64,000 nt of DNA from Candidatus Bathyarchaeota archaeon (GTDB lineage: Archaea > Thermoproteota > Bathyarchaeia > Bathyarchaeales > Bathyarchaeaceae): the NCBI GenBank assembly GCA_026967815.1, contig JAPUUO010000001.1, forward strand, positions 11,662 to 75,661, written 5' to 3'. The position numbers were made by a program, and so were the translations under genes. Below are positions 51,694 through 59,612 of this stretch, in pieces. The notes beneath the pieces are model-generated. The model was not told where the DNA came from. It did not search any database and worked only from the letters and a program-made list of their open reading frames with translations. Each line of letters starts with the position of its first letter. Position 1 is the stretch's first letter.

Positions 51694-51975
51694 ATGAAAA
51701 CAAAGACACCGAAACAGATAGACGACCAATTTAGCCGCATTGGCTGGAGTTTATTCTTCCGCACCGGCCTTCCAATCCCCGTGCCAGAAGATGAACAGGC
51801 AAGCGAGAAATACAAGCATTATGAAGCAAACGAGAAGCGAGTGATGGCGATTGCAGAGCGTTATTTAGACAACATGGCTAAATACTTTGGACTGTATGAT
51901 GATTGCACAATGGAGCAATGGCAAACCGTTTATAACACCCCCGTCCCCGCCTCAGTCTACGCAAAACAAGTCTAA
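51694..51975 (+). CDS. Small early protein
   Basis: 93 residues, N-terminal RIGWSLFFRTGLPIP then a charged helix. No family recognised. Its start follows a purine-rich leader. Confidence 0.55.
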   Translation: MKTKTPKQIDDQFSRIGWSLFFRTGLPIPVPEDEQASEKYKHYEANEKRVMAIAERYLDNMAKYFGLYDDCTMEQWQTVYNTPVPASVYAKQV

Positions 51976-51994
51976 CCCCTAAACAGATACAAAC

Positions 51995-52069
51995 ATGATA
52001 CTAATAGCCCTAATATGCGCTATCGCATGGCTCGGCCCTGCATTACGCGACGGATCGAATGTAAAGTAA
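51995..52069 (+). CDS. Possible 24-residue hydrophobic peptide
   Basis: ATG at 51995, MILIALICAIAWLGPALRDG then a short polar end. Could be a tiny membrane peptide. Too short to be sure. Confidence 0.3.
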   Translation: MILIALICAIAWLGPALRDGSNVK

Positions 52070-52164
52070 AACAAGTAATCAACCCATACCGGCTCAGGCT
52101 AACGGCCTCTGAAAGCCCGCGACTTTCGCCGGGAACTATCAACAACAAATAAAATCATACGAAT

Positions 52165-53019
52165 ATGGCAAACTACAGATTCAAGACCGCCGAAATAGAG
52201 GCGATGAAGAAAAACATCCTCACACACATAGAGCGCGAGGCCGAGACAAAAACCGCGTGGCGTTTACGCTGTGCAATAGAGGGGCAACTTATGTGCTGCC
52301 GACCCTCAAAACGCGAGGCGGCACGACTGGAGCGCGAATTAGCACTCTACGAAAAGTTAACCAAAAACGATTTACCTAATTGGCAGAGCGAACCGACACA
52401 GCCCGCACAACCCACAGAAACACCCCAAATTTCCACGGAAACCGCCGAGACGGTAAATATATCGGCAGAGGGAGAGAAAGCGGCAGAAACAAAAGAAATG
52501 CCGCATTACGAATGTCCGAATTATGCGGACTATGCTTTTGAGCGAGGCTGGAGCATCGAAAACACCGACTTTGACGCGCATTCGGGCGTATTGTGTATGA
52601 TACACTTCGACCCGACCGATGAAAAGTATGTGTGCGGATGCTTGTGGCAGATAAACTCCGACAGTCCGAATTATACCGAACACAGACGGTTTAAGACGCT
52701 CAAAGGTGCGCAGAATTACGGCACTAAACGGATGGGGATGAAATTGAAATATCAGACCTTGACAGTACATTGCCCGACAACTCCAATAGAGCCTCCACAA
52801 TCGCCCGAAACTCCGCAGACGGTAGATTGTGCCACCGACACACCCAAACCGCGAGAAGCGGCACGAAAACCGCAAAATCGGGGCATTGGCGGCACACAAC
52901 GTTCTCGACGCTCAGGATTGGGAGCGGGAGGATATGTGATGCTCGACAATGCAAGCGCAACACTTGACGCAATGAGTGTTCCACATGAATGTTCCACGGC
53001 AGAAGCAGCTTATTGGTAG
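52165..53019 (+). CDS. Early protein, three-part layout
   Basis: 284 residues. N-terminal basic helical region with Cys pair (about 1-70), Thr/Pro/Glu linker (about 72-110), a central alpha/beta domain (about 112-200, FERGWSIENTDFDAH), then a basic low-complexity tail (about 210-260). Role unknown. Confidence 0.6.
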   Translation: MANYRFKTAEIEAMKKNILTHIEREAETKTAWRLRCAIEGQLMCCRPSKREAARLERELALYEKLTKNDLPNWQSEPTQPAQPTETPQISTETAETVNISAEGEKAAETKEMPHYECPNYADYAFERGWSIENTDFDAHSGVLCMIHFDPTDEKYVCGCLWQINSDSPNYTEHRRFKTLKGAQNYGTKRMGMKLKYQTLTVHCPTTPIEPPQSPETPQTVDCATDTPKPREAARKPQNRGIGGTQRSRRSGLGAGGYVMLDNASATLDAMSVPHECSTAEAAYW

Positions 53020-53094
53020 CCCCGACCGAACTCTCTCCATTGGCAGACCTCAACGAATTTCAAAACTATTCAGTAATTTAGCAAATAAAAGATT

Positions 53095-53889
53095 ATGGCA
53101 CGATACATATACGCGAGGTGCAGCACCATTGAGCAGGACTTTATGCAACAGCAGAACTGCGTAAACACCTATCTTACGCAACACGGCGTCAACCCCGACA
53201 AGGACATAGCAAAAACTGTGGTCGAGAAAATATCCGGCACGGTACGGCATACCGAGCGCAAACTTGCCGGGCTTCTCGCCAAATGCAAGCAGGACGATAT
53301 AATCTATATCTCCGAGCTATCCCGACTTGGCCGTAACATGTCAGATTTGTTCGCCATCGTCACCGAATCGTGCGAGAAAGGTGTTACAATCGTGCAGTGC
53401 AAAGACGGCAGCACGATAGAGAACGAAAGCATAGGCGGAAAGGCACTTTTATTTGCCCTCTCGCTCGCCGCAGAGATTGAAGTGCAGAACATACGCCAGC
53501 GTACACAAATGGGCCTGGATGCACGTAAAAAGCTATTGGAAGAGCAGGGCAGCTTCATCAGCAAGTCGGGCAATATATGTACCAAATTTGGCCGTCCCAA
53601 GCGCGTCGAGGGCGAACCTTATGACCTGTCGGGCCTTGAGGCCGCAGCGGCAGCCAAAACCGACGCGGCAATACGTTGGCGCGAGAAGTCGCAGGCCGTC
53701 CGATTTGTCCGCCGCAAACGCAAAGAGGGGTGGGGCATAGTCCAGATAACCGAGGAACTTGGCAAGATGTACGACGAGTTTGCAACAGCAGAAGGGAGCA
53801 TAAACCCCTACGCCACGCCCTCCGGCTGCAAGCCTCAAAAAGGCACCGTGTCGCGTTGGTGCCGTGAGATGAACCCGATTGCTATTTAA
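53095..53889 (+). CDS. Serine site-specific recombinase (invertase/resolvase)
   Basis: 264 residues. N-terminal resolvase domain: YIYARCSTIEQ with catalytic Ser near 10 and Arg 8, then SELSRLGRNMSDL and a helical E region (LAAEIEVQNIRQRTQMG). C-terminal HTH-like part (about 190-255). Resembles Bacteroides Mpi-type invertases, which flip promoters or genes. No pair of inverted sites was identified, so its target may lie outside the window. Confidence 0.85.
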   Translation: MARYIYARCSTIEQDFMQQQNCVNTYLTQHGVNPDKDIAKTVVEKISGTVRHTERKLAGLLAKCKQDDIIYISELSRLGRNMSDLFAIVTESCEKGVTIVQCKDGSTIENESIGGKALLFALSLAAEIEVQNIRQRTQMGLDARKKLLEEQGSFISKSGNICTKFGRPKRVEGEPYDLSGLEAAAAAKTDAAIRWREKSQAVRFVRRKRKEGWGIVQITEELGKMYDEFATAEGSINPYATPSGCKPQKGTVSRWCREMNPIAI

Positions 53890-53907
53890 CGAATAAATCC
53901 CGTACAG

Positions 53908-54159
53908 ATGATGTCTTTGGACCAACTTTCATCAATAAAGGCATTCGCCGAAATCTACGGCATGACTGTGTATAGAGGAGTTGGGTACCACGCGCATGAA
54001 TACCAACTGCTAAAAGAGGTAGACGGGCGCAGCTTTCCCGTATGCCGATATATGGAACCTGCTATGCTTATAGCATGGATTGATGGTTACGAGGAGGGCA
54101 GAAAAGAGCAAACGCCCATCATCCCCAAGCGTGGGCGCAGGAAACAGTCATCGGATTAG
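53908..54159 (+). CDS. Hypothetical early protein
   Basis: 83 residues, start at 53908 or the next Met. Mixed sequence with a basic C-terminus (KRGRRKQ). No family recognised. It ends 4 nt before the convergent integrase gene. Confidence 0.55.
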   Translation: MMSLDQLSSIKAFAEIYGMTVYRGVGYHAHEYQLLKEVDGRSFPVCRYMEPAMLIAWIDGYEEGRKEQTPIIPKRGRRKQSSD

Positions 54160-54163
54160 TGCT

Positions 54164-55399
54164 TCATTTCGCCCACTCCGGTATCGGCATATCATCGTCG
54201 GGTGTCTCGTTAAGCGAGAAGTCTATAATCTTGCGGATTGCCAAATCAGCCTGAAAGCGCATTACTTTCATGTAGTTGAATATCGGCCGAGAGTTTGCAT
54301 CCTTGATACTTTGTCCTATGGCATATTCAAGAACGTAAAGCGGTATCCCAAGCTGCTGACCGAACTGCACGAAAGTTTTTCGGGCGGAGTAAAACATCAG
54401 CTTTTTCTCAAAGCCCAAATCTTCGCCGATTTTATTCAGCCCTTTGGTCACAAAAGAGCGGAACTGCTCATATTGGCTGTAATTGTAGCCGAATTCAAGC
54501 CTCCCATCTCTGGTGATGTATTTGTCGATGATTACTCGTGCTTCGGGCTGTATCGTCAAGGAAACGCCTTTCTCGCCCGTCTTTTTTGCCGCCGTCTTTT
54601 TGCGCACAAAGTTGATGGTATCACCGTCCAGCTTCGCATCCATAAGGTCGGTAAGGTTGATTCCGGCGAAGTAGAACGAGAGCATGAACAAATCCCTCGC
54701 GATGGTATGCCGACGCTCTGACACGCCTTTAAATTCCGCTTCACGCAACTTTCCCAACTCGTCTTTGCTTATCCAAATCTCGCGAATGTTCTTCATCGGC
54801 ATACGGTAGTTCGCGAATGGCGGTATTTTATATTCAACCGCGCCCGTCTTTACGGCGTGATTCAACAACGCCTTAAGATGTGTCATGCGGATGTTGATTG
54901 TAGTGTCAGACTGCCCTTTTTTTCGTAGGTGGTTTTCAAACAATTCAAGAGCGATATACGAGAAATCTTTCAACCGCACGTTGTCGCCGAAACAGTCAAA
55001 TATGGCCTTTACGGTATATCCCATGTTTTGAGCATAGGACTTCTGATTGTTTTCTTTAAGTCGGGCTATATATTTTTCTGCAAGTGTCGTGAAACTTTCT
55101 TTGTCGGGCGTGGCGTCGCTTTCAAACCACTCTCTTATCTTGGATGCTGGCATGTTTTTAGGCGGGTCAAGTTCATCGAGCTTTGTTTGATAGGCACACA
55201 GCATCTGCGATAACTTGGCGTTAATCATTGCAGCTTGCGGATGCCGCACTACCTGGCCGCCGTTCCATTGCTTTTTTTCGACGGAGTATTGAGTAGCGAT
55301 ATAGGTTACACTTGTTCCATTGGTGATTTTAAATCGAATGGCAAATGTTCCGTCTTGCTTGGGACGGGAAGTGACGATACAAAGTGAGATTGTAGCCAT
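54164..55399 (-). CDS. int: Tyrosine integrase, Bacteroidetes SAM-like type
   Basis: 411 residues. SAM-like N-terminal domain and a C-terminal recombinase fold: FYFAGINLTDLMD where the first catalytic Arg is normally found, YSARKTFVQFGQQLG for the HxxR box (Tyr and Lys replace His), and a Tyr near 376 (RPIFNYMKV). Departures from the classic R-H-R-Y set occur in Bacteroidetes integrases. It acts at the attachment site just upstream (55584-55630). Confidence 0.88.
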   Translation of the reverse strand: MATISLCIVTSRPKQDGTFAIRFKITNGTSVTYIATQYSVEKKQWNGGQVVRHPQAAMINAKLSQMLCAYQTKLDELDPPKNMPASKIREWFESDATPDKESFTTLAEKYIARLKENNQKSYAQNMGYTVKAIFDCFGDNVRLKDFSYIALELFENHLRKKGQSDTTINIRMTHLKALLNHAVKTGAVEYKIPPFANYRMPMKNIREIWISKDELGKLREAEFKGVSERRHTIARDLFMLSFYFAGINLTDLMDAKLDGDTINFVRKKTAAKKTGEKGVSLTIQPEARVIIDKYITRDGRLEFGYNYSQYEQFRSFVTKGLNKIGEDLGFEKKLMFYSARKTFVQFGQQLGIPLYVLEYAIGQSIKDANSRPIFNYMKVMRFQADLAIRKIIDFSLNETPDDDMPIPEWAK

Positions 55400-55583
55400 A
55401 ATCTACCTAATGTTAAGACCTATTAAATTCATTAGCGTCAAAAGAGCGTCAAAAGATTTCTCTTCAAAAGTGAGGACATTTTTTGACATGGCCGCTATTT
55501 TACCGCAATTTTAACCAGTTTTAACAAAACAAAGAAACTCAGCCAATTTGCTAACTGACTGAATTTCTTTATTTTAGCTTTTG

Positions 55584-55630
55584 AGCCGCAAGTCAGGCTC
55601 GAACTGACGACCTTTTCGTTACGAATGAAA
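55584..55630 (-). other. Attachment site: tRNA-Thr 3' half
   Basis: On the minus strand an intact tRNA 3' half is visible: loop TTCGTAA (anticodon CGT), stem 3' arm, T-arm GTCAG-TTCGAGC-CTGAC and acceptor 3' strand TTGCGGC. The D-arm and 5' acceptor are absent and the anticodon stem matches only 4 of 5. Temperate phages carry such a fragment at attP, or it remains at one end after integration. Lies 185 nt from the integrase start. Confidence 0.75.
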
Positions 55631-55735
55631 AATTTAATACGTGTAAATTTCTAATTAACTGTAAATTATATCGTGCTAAAATGTGTTAAGTCAAAATTCA
55701 GTCAAAAAAAAGTGGCGTTTTGCCGGTTTTGCTGT

Positions 55736-55766
55736 TTTGCCAATTGAAATTAACAACTTATCTTTG
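55736..55766 (+). promoter_or_regulatory. Consensus promoter of the 55.8-kb short RNA
   Basis: TTTG (55736-55739), 19 nt, TATCTTTG (55759-55766). RNA would start near 55770. Confidence 0.75.
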
Positions 55767-55769
55767 TCT

Positions 55770-55876
55770 CCGTATCAAGGTCAACAATACGATAAAATAC
55801 ATACGGAAAGATTTACCCCCTTTCTGAATTGACGAATCGCACAGTTGACCCTTTGGTGCGATTCGTCTCTTTTTAT
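55770..55876 (+). ncRNA. Candidate short RNA with loop-complementary terminator
   Basis: About 107 nt. Terminator hairpin GACGAATCGCAC/GTGCGATTCGTC (55831-55867, 12 bp, perfect) is followed by TCTTTTTAT. Its 13-nt loop contains GTTGACC (55844-55850), the exact complement of GGTCAAC near the RNA 5' end (55779-55785). The RNA could therefore fold into a pseudoknot. No coding frame of substance inside. Confidence 0.62.
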
Positions 55877-56036
55877 CGCCCCAAGCGACCGAACTGCGGA
55901 CGGGGATAGAGGGAGAAGAATCAAAGAGGCGGAAGCCGCCGGTGCTCCCAGCTGCCTTATAGCGTTTGATGGGCGAAATGCAGGCATGTTGGAGAGGAGC
56001 GGAATCAAAGGCCGCATTTTGAGTCCGTCTGATTAG
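55877..56036 (+). other. Coding-like fragment, origin unknown
   Basis: An open plus-strand frame runs through the terminator to a stop at 56034-56036 and includes RGRRIKEAEAAGAPSCLIAF and GRNAGMLERSG. It has no plausible start of its own and converges on the MerR gene by 4 nt. It may be the tail of a lost gene. Low confidence. Confidence 0.25.
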
Positions 56037-56434
56037 CTCTGGCTGTCCTCATCTTTGTTGTCTGCATCAAGCAGCCATTCCAGGACGCTCTCGACACGTA
56101 CCTTCGTGCTCGGGTCGTCGATGCGCCTGACGGCTTCGGAAAGAAGCCTTATTGCTCCTTTCGCCGACTTGCATTTGTCCGGGGCGTGGAGCTGCGGTTT
56201 CACGGTGTGCCCTTTCATCGCCTCTTTTGCCGCCTCTGTGCGCAGTTTGCGGACATACAGCAGCTCCATGATGCGCTTGACGGTTTCAATGTCAGCAAGA
56301 GTATATCGGCGTTGGTTGCCGACGCGGGCGGGTTCAAGCTCGTCGAACTCCTTCTCCCAGTAGCGCAGGGTATAGATAGGCACACCGAGCATTTCGGCTA
56401 CCTCGCCGACTTTGTAGTAGGATTTGGTGGGCAT
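56033..56434 (-). CDS. MerR family transcriptional regulator
   Basis: 133 residues. HTH and wing of MerR type (YYKVGEVAEMLGVPIYTLRYWEKEFDELEP region, about 5-50, with RRYTLADIETV), then a helical dimer region and a C-terminal effector-less tail. No metal-binding Cys set. Could be a phage regulator or flanking host gene. The start of a second, truncated copy lies just upstream (56441-56497). Confidence 0.85.
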   Translation of the reverse strand: MPTKSYYKVGEVAEMLGVPIYTLRYWEKEFDELEPARVGNQRRYTLADIETVKRIMELLYVRKLRTEAAKEAMKGHTVKPQLHAPDKCKSAKGAIRLLSEAVRRIDDPSTKVRVESVLEWLLDADNKDEDSQS

Positions 56435-56440
56435 ATAAAT

Positions 56441-56497
56441 CTATTTCATTATTGACACCTCGCGGATGCGGTAGTAGGATTTCTTGGGGGTGGGCAT
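56441..56497 (-). pseudogene. Truncated duplicate of the MerR gene start
   Basis: An 18-codon frame encodes MPTPKKSYYRIREVSIMK and stops, matching the first part of the MerR protein (MPTKSYYKVGEVAEM). DNA similarity is also clear around GTAGTAGGATTT in both copies. It looks like the remnant of a second, recombined MerR gene. Confidence 0.55.
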
Positions 56498-57036
56498 TAC
56501 TCGTCAACACAAATTTCAACAACTTCTTCAACGGGGGCTTCTGCTTCGGGCTTAGTATTGGTTTTCTCCGCTTCGTCAAAGAATATAAGCGAGGTCATAA
56601 ACCCGCCAAACATTCTTGCGAACTGAACATTAATATTGTCTTTCTCCCAAGTCCAAGCAACGGTTTTATACTCCCTTGCGGCAGTCCTATCCTCTCTGTG
56701 TTCTCCATATTTCTTGTCAAGATGTTCGACAACGTTTTTCGCCAATTCTTCTGACACTTCTTCGCCATCAGCTTTGCGAAATGCGATTGAGGTTAGTTTT
56801 TCGTCCTTAAAATCCAACGAAAATCCATCCCATTTTATGCCATAGAGTTCTACAACCTGAGTTCCCTCTACTCCTTCACCATTCTCTGCATCTTTGTAAC
56901 GATAACGGTTCTCATCAAGTATTTTAATTACTTCTGACTTCGTTTGGCCAAGAGAGAACAGCCAAACATCGTTTGCGCTGCTGCACCCAACCAACATCGG
57001 GAGCAGCATCAGCATTATTGCGATTAACTTTTTCAT
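56497..57036 (-). CDS. Lipoprotein, unknown family
   Basis: 179 residues. Signal peptide with lipobox (LMLLPMLVGCSS, Cys near 18). Mature part has a repeat-like alpha/beta pattern (SLGQTKSEVIKILDENRY) and an acidic C-terminal tail. Outer-membrane or periplasmic. It could be a lysogenic-conversion gene or flanking host gene. Confidence 0.7.
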   Translation of the reverse strand: MKKLIAIMLMLLPMLVGCSSANDVWLFSLGQTKSEVIKILDENRYRYKDAENGEGVEGTQVVELYGIKWDGFSLDFKDEKLTSIAFRKADGEEVSEELAKNVVEHLDKKYGEHREDRTAAREYKTVAWTWEKDNINVQFARMFGGFMTSLIFFDEAEKTNTKPEAEAPVEEVVEICVDE

Positions 57037-57135
57037 TTGTTGTAGTTTTTAGTTGTTATTTGGTTTATTATTAGTATATTTGAATGATGAAAGATAAAAA
57101 CAAAATAGGGGTAAGGTGGTTCTTGTACGGAGTGG

Positions 57136-57462
57136 CTACGGCTTTAACCATTCGGCTAATATATGTACTAACTCTGTTAGAACTATACCTAAAACAAAGG
57201 TTATAGCAGCCCACGCCTTTGTTGACAACTTTGATTTACGCTCGGTCTTATGTCGAGCTGTGTAGCCTCCGCTGTCAAGGAACGCCTTGCCTTTGTTGGT
57301 AAGGCGAATGGTTATGGGCTTCTTCTCCGTGTCATACCATACAGAAATATACCCGTCACGCTCCAACCCATAGAGGTACTTGGATAGTCCCTCAATCTCG
57401 TTGTGGGGGTTGAGCGCCTTAATCTGCGCCAGTATGCGGTCTTTCTCTTTCGCTTCGCTCAC
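57136..57462 (-). CDS. Winged-helix-like protein with C-terminal membrane anchor
   Basis: 108 residues. N-terminal winged-helix-like part (about 1-60, ending LTNKGKAFLDSGG) and one C-terminal membrane helix (about 85-105, AAITFVLGIVLTELVHIL). A membrane-tethered DNA- or protein-binding module; function unknown. Lies in the lysogeny-side gene cluster. Confidence 0.62.
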   Translation of the reverse strand: MSEAKEKDRILAQIKALNPHNEIEGLSKYLYGLERDGYISVWYDTEKKPITIRLTNKGKAFLDSGGYTARHKTERKSKLSTKAWAAITFVLGIVLTELVHILAEWLKP

Positions 57463-57489
57463 GGGGAGGTTAGTTGGGGTTATCTTTGT

Positions 57490-58215
57490 TCATTTCTTTT
57501 TCCTTTTCTTATTGTGATTGGCCTTTGTGGTTTTAATCACCTCGGAGTGAGTTTGCGTTTGACTGTTCGTGCATTTCGCAAGCAATTCTTCACAAAGTTT
57601 TTTGTTAAGTCGGCTTTGTCTGATTTGATGAAACAGTACTGCTTGTTCTGGAGTGAAATATCCAATCAATTTGAATATCACCTTAAAATCTTGTTCCGCA
57701 AGTCTATCGACTTCATCACTAAAAGCCTTATCCCACACATTATTCTTGTGGGTTATACAGACGCAATCCTGCATCAATTCCAAACATTTCCCTACAAAGT
57801 CTCGCTTTCGTTCAAGAGCATAATTCCTCAGCGCATGAGTAAGCATAAAATATGCTGTTCCAAGCGCGCTTTCATCTCTGCCTATGTTATACCAAGTTAT
57901 GTAATGTGCTCCATGCAACATTGTGGACTCTGCGTTCAATATTCGGGAATTTGAATCTAAATTTTGTTTGAGTTCTAAAAACTTTATTTTTATTCGTTTG
58001 TAATTTTTTCTAATGCCATTCAATTCAATCAATGAGTAGATTTGCCAACCAATAAGTATGGTTACGGATGCGCCCAAAACACTGCCCACAATACCGATGT
58101 AATCTACATCTAAATTGCGTGAATTTGAATTACACAACGAAATTGTTGAGAATATTGCCGATAAAATGGAAAGGAATAGACTGAAGCCTAACCAGCACTT
58201 TTGTTTTGTCGTCAT
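57490..58215 (-). CDS. Two-span membrane protein, co-transcribed with the repressor
   Basis: 241 residues. Two membrane helices (about 8-30 and 38-60), then a cytoplasmic helical domain and a very basic tail (ANHNKKRKKK). Its start overlaps the repressor stop by 4 nt, so it is made with the repressor in lysogens. This is the position and layout of superinfection-exclusion or defence proteins. No catalytic motif seen. Confidence 0.68.
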   Translation of the reverse strand: MTTKQKCWLGFSLFLSILSAIFSTISLCNSNSRNLDVDYIGIVGSVLGASVTILIGWQIYSLIELNGIRKNYKRIKIKFLELKQNLDSNSRILNAESTMLHGAHYITWYNIGRDESALGTAYFMLTHALRNYALERKRDFVGKCLELMQDCVCITHKNNVWDKAFSDEVDRLAEQDFKVIFKLIGYFTPEQAVLFHQIRQSRLNKKLCEELLAKCTNSQTQTHSEVIKTTKANHNKKRKKK

Positions 58216-58655
58216 TTTCTACTTCCTTTCAATTCGTCAATCCGTTCTTTGAGGTCAGTTATTCTCTCATCTTTTTCAGAGATTAACCGCTCCTTTTCTT
58301 TAATACGTTCTTCCTTTTCTGCAATTATAGCTTCGTAGCGCATAACAAGGTCTTTAATCTCTGCTGGCACTCCAATGAATATCGGACTATCCACAACCGT
58401 TGAACCCGTAAGCGTGCTATTAGTGGCATTAACTCCATTGAGTTGATATTCTTTGCCCGTCAAAAGCCATCGAGCATCCACGCCGAGCCTTTCTACCATC
58501 AGCTTTAGTATTTCAAAGGATGGGAGGGATTTACGCTGTCCAAGATAGTTGGCAATACTTGACTGCCTTTTGCCAAGAGCATCGGCAAAAGAGGTCTGAC
58601 TGCCCCCAAATCTTTCATCTACAATATGTTGTAGTCTATCGTTTATTTCTGCCAT
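58212..58655 (-). CDS. Lysogeny repressor, HTH plus coiled coil
   Basis: 147 residues. N-terminal HTH_3 (about 15-65, SQTSFADALGKRQSSIANYLGQ). C-terminal Glu/Lys coiled coil (about 105-145) replaces the LexA/S24 peptidase domain of lambda CI. So it is not self-cleaving, and induction must work otherwise. It faces divergent early genes across operator 58686-58713. Confidence 0.82.
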   Translation of the reverse strand: MAEINDRLQHIVDERFGGSQTSFADALGKRQSSIANYLGQRKSLPSFEILKLMVERLGVDARWLLTGKEYQLNGVNATNSTLTGSTVVDSPIFIGVPAEIKDLVMRYEAIIAEKEERIKEKERLISEKDERITDLKERIDELKGSRK

Positions 58656-58685
58656 GATAGCACAAAGGTTAAAGAGTGTTAAATA

Positions 58686-58728
58686 AACTCATTTGAGTTG
58701 GTTGACAACTCAATTTACATTACCTTTG
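58686..58728 (+). promoter_or_regulatory. Early promoter with palindromic repressor operator
   Basis: -7 box TACCTTTG at 58721-58728 with GTTG about 20 nt upstream. Two nested palindromes precede it: AACTCA-TT-TGAGTT (58686-58699) and TTGAGTTG-N5-CAACTCAA (58693-58713). Three AACTCA half-sites thus cover the -33 region, a clear operator for the divergent repressor. Confidence 0.72.
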
Positions 58729-58769
58729 CATTGTTTCTGAAAGACAGGAACAGAAAGGCAACAGCAAAG

Positions 58770-58800
58770 GGGGATAGCTTTCGGAGCTATCTTACATATA
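58770..58800 (+). promoter_or_regulatory. Leader hairpin of the early operon
   Basis: GATAGCT/AGCTATC around a TTCGG loop, preceded by GGGG, in the 5' leader between the early promoter and the first early gene. Could be an attenuator or an antitermination element. Confidence 0.35.
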
Positions 58801-58882
58801 AACTTCAATCGCAAAGTTAGTTATTCTCTTTTGCATTGCCAAACTTTTAGAAAGGAAAATTAACAAGCAACTTTAGGGAAGA

Positions 58883-59083
58883 ATGGCTAAACTAAGCAAA
58901 GACAAAGTTAAGGCGATGCTCGCAAAGGACATGATTGTCGTACCCTGCGACAACGCCCCCGAAGTGGACTCCGCTTTCGAGACCGCGAAGCAAGCTCGCT
59001 CCGAAATGGGCGACAGAGGTGCATCGGTAAGGATTTCAAAATCAAACGTCACCCTAACCGTGGTGGTGAGGACGGGGATATGA
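58883..59083 (+). CDS. Small early protein
   Basis: 66 residues, alpha/beta, ends in VTLTVVVRTGI. First early gene after the operator; an early regulatory role (Cro-like) is possible but no HTH is evident. Its stop overlaps the next start (ATGA). Confidence 0.58.
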   Translation: MAKLSKDKVKAMLAKDMIVVPCDNAPEVDSAFETAKQARSEMGDRGASVRISKSNVTLTVVVRTGI

Positions 59084-59229
59084 CCTACCTCACTAAGACA
59101 ATAGTAGTCGGCCCTCGGAGTAAGCAGGTGGAGAAACTGCAAGCCGAGGGGTGGGAGGTGGTCGAGACCGCCTACTACGAAGATTGGAACCCACACCGAA
59201 AAGTAACCCTCCGCCGAGAAAAGAAATGA
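59080..59229 (+). CDS. Small early protein, 49 residues
   Basis: ATG at 59080 overlapping the preceding stop. Contains LQAEGWEVVETAYYED, a pattern like DUF4177. Also overlaps the following start (ATGA). Confidence 0.55.
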   Translation: MTYLTKTIVVGPRSKQVEKLQAEGWEVVETAYYEDWNPHRKVTLRREKK

Positions 59230-59330
59230 TAGGACTATTCATAGCAACCTTTTGTATCGGATTCTGCTTTGGAGCGACTTACACGCTCGCCATCAGCCGA
59301 TACGTCGAAAGGAAGCATAAAGACAAATAA
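59226..59330 (+). CDS. Small membrane protein, 34 residues
   Basis: ATG at 59226. One membrane helix (IGLFIATFCIGFCFGATYTL) and a basic end. Coupled to its neighbours by overlapping start and stop codons. Confidence 0.5.
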   Translation: MIGLFIATFCIGFCFGATYTLAISRYVERKHKDK

Positions 59331-59563
59331 TGAGACAAGACCCCGACATATCAGACTGCTACCAGTTTGACCTGATACGCTTCGTGTTCAACAAGCGCGG
59401 TATCACGTTCAGTAAGGCGATAGCTGCCAAACTTGTCGGAGGGGAATACAGACTTGAAAAACTCGTCAGCGAGGGCAAAATCCGCATGGAGAAGCCTACG
59501 GCCAAGCAGAACGGCAAATGGTACTGCAACGGCGGTGACGTGATACGATACATAAAACTTTAA
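59330..59563 (+). CDS. Small HTH-like early protein
   Basis: 77 residues. The middle (SKAIAAKLVGGEYRLEKLVSEGKI) has a helix-turn-helix-like pattern and the C-terminus a short wing (KWYCNGGDVIRYIKL), as in excisionase or DNA-binding helper proteins. Function unproven. Confidence 0.6.
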   Translation: MRQDPDISDCYQFDLIRFVFNKRGITFSKAIAAKLVGGEYRLEKLVSEGKIRMEKPTAKQNGKWYCNGGDVIRYIKL

Positions 59564-59612
59564 CGGCAACGCCCTCCGGCAAACGGGCGACACTCCAAGA
59601 TAGCACATTGAC

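Noticed and set aside
55781..56017. Minus-strand 78-codon frame near the short RNA
   Set aside because: Runs through the terminator hairpin and overlaps the MerR side frame; composition not protein-like.
57084..57206. Plus-strand 40-codon frame with a hydrophobic segment after TATATTTG
   Set aside because: Its 3' part lies antisense to the membrane-helix end of the 57136-57462 gene, no -33 box fits, and hydrophobic antisense frames arise easily there.
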